NCBI RefSeq assembly: GCF_902806985.1
Contig: NZ_CADCXY010000003.1
Span: 124,001-188,000 of the forward strand
From: Pseudidiomarina piscicola
Lineage (GTDB): Bacteria; Pseudomonadota; Gammaproteobacteria; Enterobacterales; Alteromonadaceae
Reading direction: 5' to 3'
DNA length: 64,000 bases
Positions 63,621 through 64,000 of this stretch are shown one piece after another. The position numbers and the translations under genes are program-made. Within the stretch, counting starts at the first letter, position 1. Each line of letters opens with the position of its first letter. The notes beneath the pieces were generated by a model. The model searched no databases, was not told the origin of the DNA, and saw only the letters and a list, made by a program, of their open reading frames with translations.

Positions 63621-64000
63621 ATGCGAATCAACTCCCGATTACTTCTTTCCTCTGTACTGTGTTTACTCGTTGTTTCAGGCTGCAGTACCCGTGTAAAAAA
63701 TATGGTTGCGACGGCCGAAACGGCGTTTTTTGGTCATCAAGGAGTCGAGCTAAGCGTTGAACAAGTGGCAGACTACCCTTATGCTGCGGCTTATGTTGGT
63801 ACCGACAAGTTTCCGCAAGTCGTTGCCGTGCTTGATCGCGCCGAGGGTGCGCAGCGGGTCTACCGCAGCGGTGGCGAAGAGGCGATCACCACCTACTACG
63901 GGCGCATCTTAACTGGTGCAGGTATTCCTGGTATGCCGCTGTTTATCAGTCATTATAAGGCCGACCCCTTAGCCTGCTACGCCGCAAAATCGTTAACACC
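63621..64000 (+). CDS. YjbF-like (GfcB family) lipoprotein, 3' end outside window
   Basis: Open to the end of the window; 126 codons are visible. It begins MRINSRLLLSSVLCLLVVSG with lipobox VVSGC (Cys at residue 21), followed by STRVKNMVATAETAFFG. The segment VEQVADYPYAAAYVGTDKFP and the later TYYGRILTGAGIPG resemble the YjbF/GfcB lipoproteins of capsule and exopolysaccharide operons. These act in the periplasm or outer membrane during polysaccharide export. If correct, yjbG- and yjbH-like genes should follow outside the window. Confidence 0.72.
   Translation, partial: MRINSRLLLSSVLCLLVVSGCSTRVKNMVATAETAFFGHQGVELSVEQVADYPYAAAYVGTDKFPQVVAVLDRAEGAQRVYRSGGEEAITTYYGRILTGAGIPGMPLFISHYKADPLACYAAKSLT

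Overview
The window is 64 kb of ordinary, gene-dense gammaproteobacterial chromosome with one clearly accessory stretch. Gene content points to a marine member of the Alteromonadales, most likely the Idiomarinaceae: ArcA with an ArcB-type HPt domain, DUF2982 beside mutH, a DUF3545 microprotein, the 283-residue ThyA variant shared with Vibrio and Shewanella, a complete isc cluster, and a gsp type II secretion operon. The genus is an inference. No rRNA, tRNA, CRISPR array, transposase or prophage gene was seen.

Layout. 0-7.6 kb: the end of an arcB-like gene faces arcA; a tight minus-strand run follows (Zn protease, rimK, desuccinylase-like protein, rsmC, sensor kinase), then DUF2982 and mutH. 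7.7-13.0 kb: rppH, ptsP, a TSUP transporter, lgt and thyA on the plus strand. 13.0-14.56 kb: a tandem array of about eleven 134-141 bp units. 14.6-18.1 kb: tcdA, a DUF1543 gene, csdE and etfBA. 18.3-26.1 kb: seven consecutive paralogous genes for exported proteins that I cannot assign to a named family. 26.2-33.8 kb: a DUF1302 outer-membrane protein, an S9 peptidase, a glycosyltransferase, ung, DUF3545, suhB and trmJ. 34.0-39.4 kb: iscRSUA-hscBA-fdx behind an IscR-type operator. 39.4-50.9 kb: msrA, ndk, rlmN, pilW, rodZ, ispG, hisS, yfgM, bamB, der, hslR and hslO. 51.0-62.3 kb: gspCDEFGHIJKLMN. 62.3-64 kb: an MscS channel and the first two genes of what looks like a yjbEFGH-type exopolysaccharide locus.

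The main novelty candidate is the seven-gene array. Each product has an export signal, one of two kinds of N-terminal domain, a thrombospondin-type-3-like Asp-rich loop, and a C-terminal module with four invariant cysteines. Six of the seven also share a near-invariant SSPWGWFQPV segment whose DNA is unusually conserved and contains a short inverted repeat. Most members are followed by their own terminator, and a perfect inverted repeat lies in front of the first gene. The proteins would reach the periplasm by Sec; passage through the type II system encoded 25 kb away is possible but unproven.

Three families of non-coding repeats also occur: the 141-bp array after thyA; a roughly 57-bp nested palindrome at three places, two of which overlap the stop codon of the upstream gene; and hairpin-forming spacers built from GCTGTTCG-like words between several housekeeping genes.
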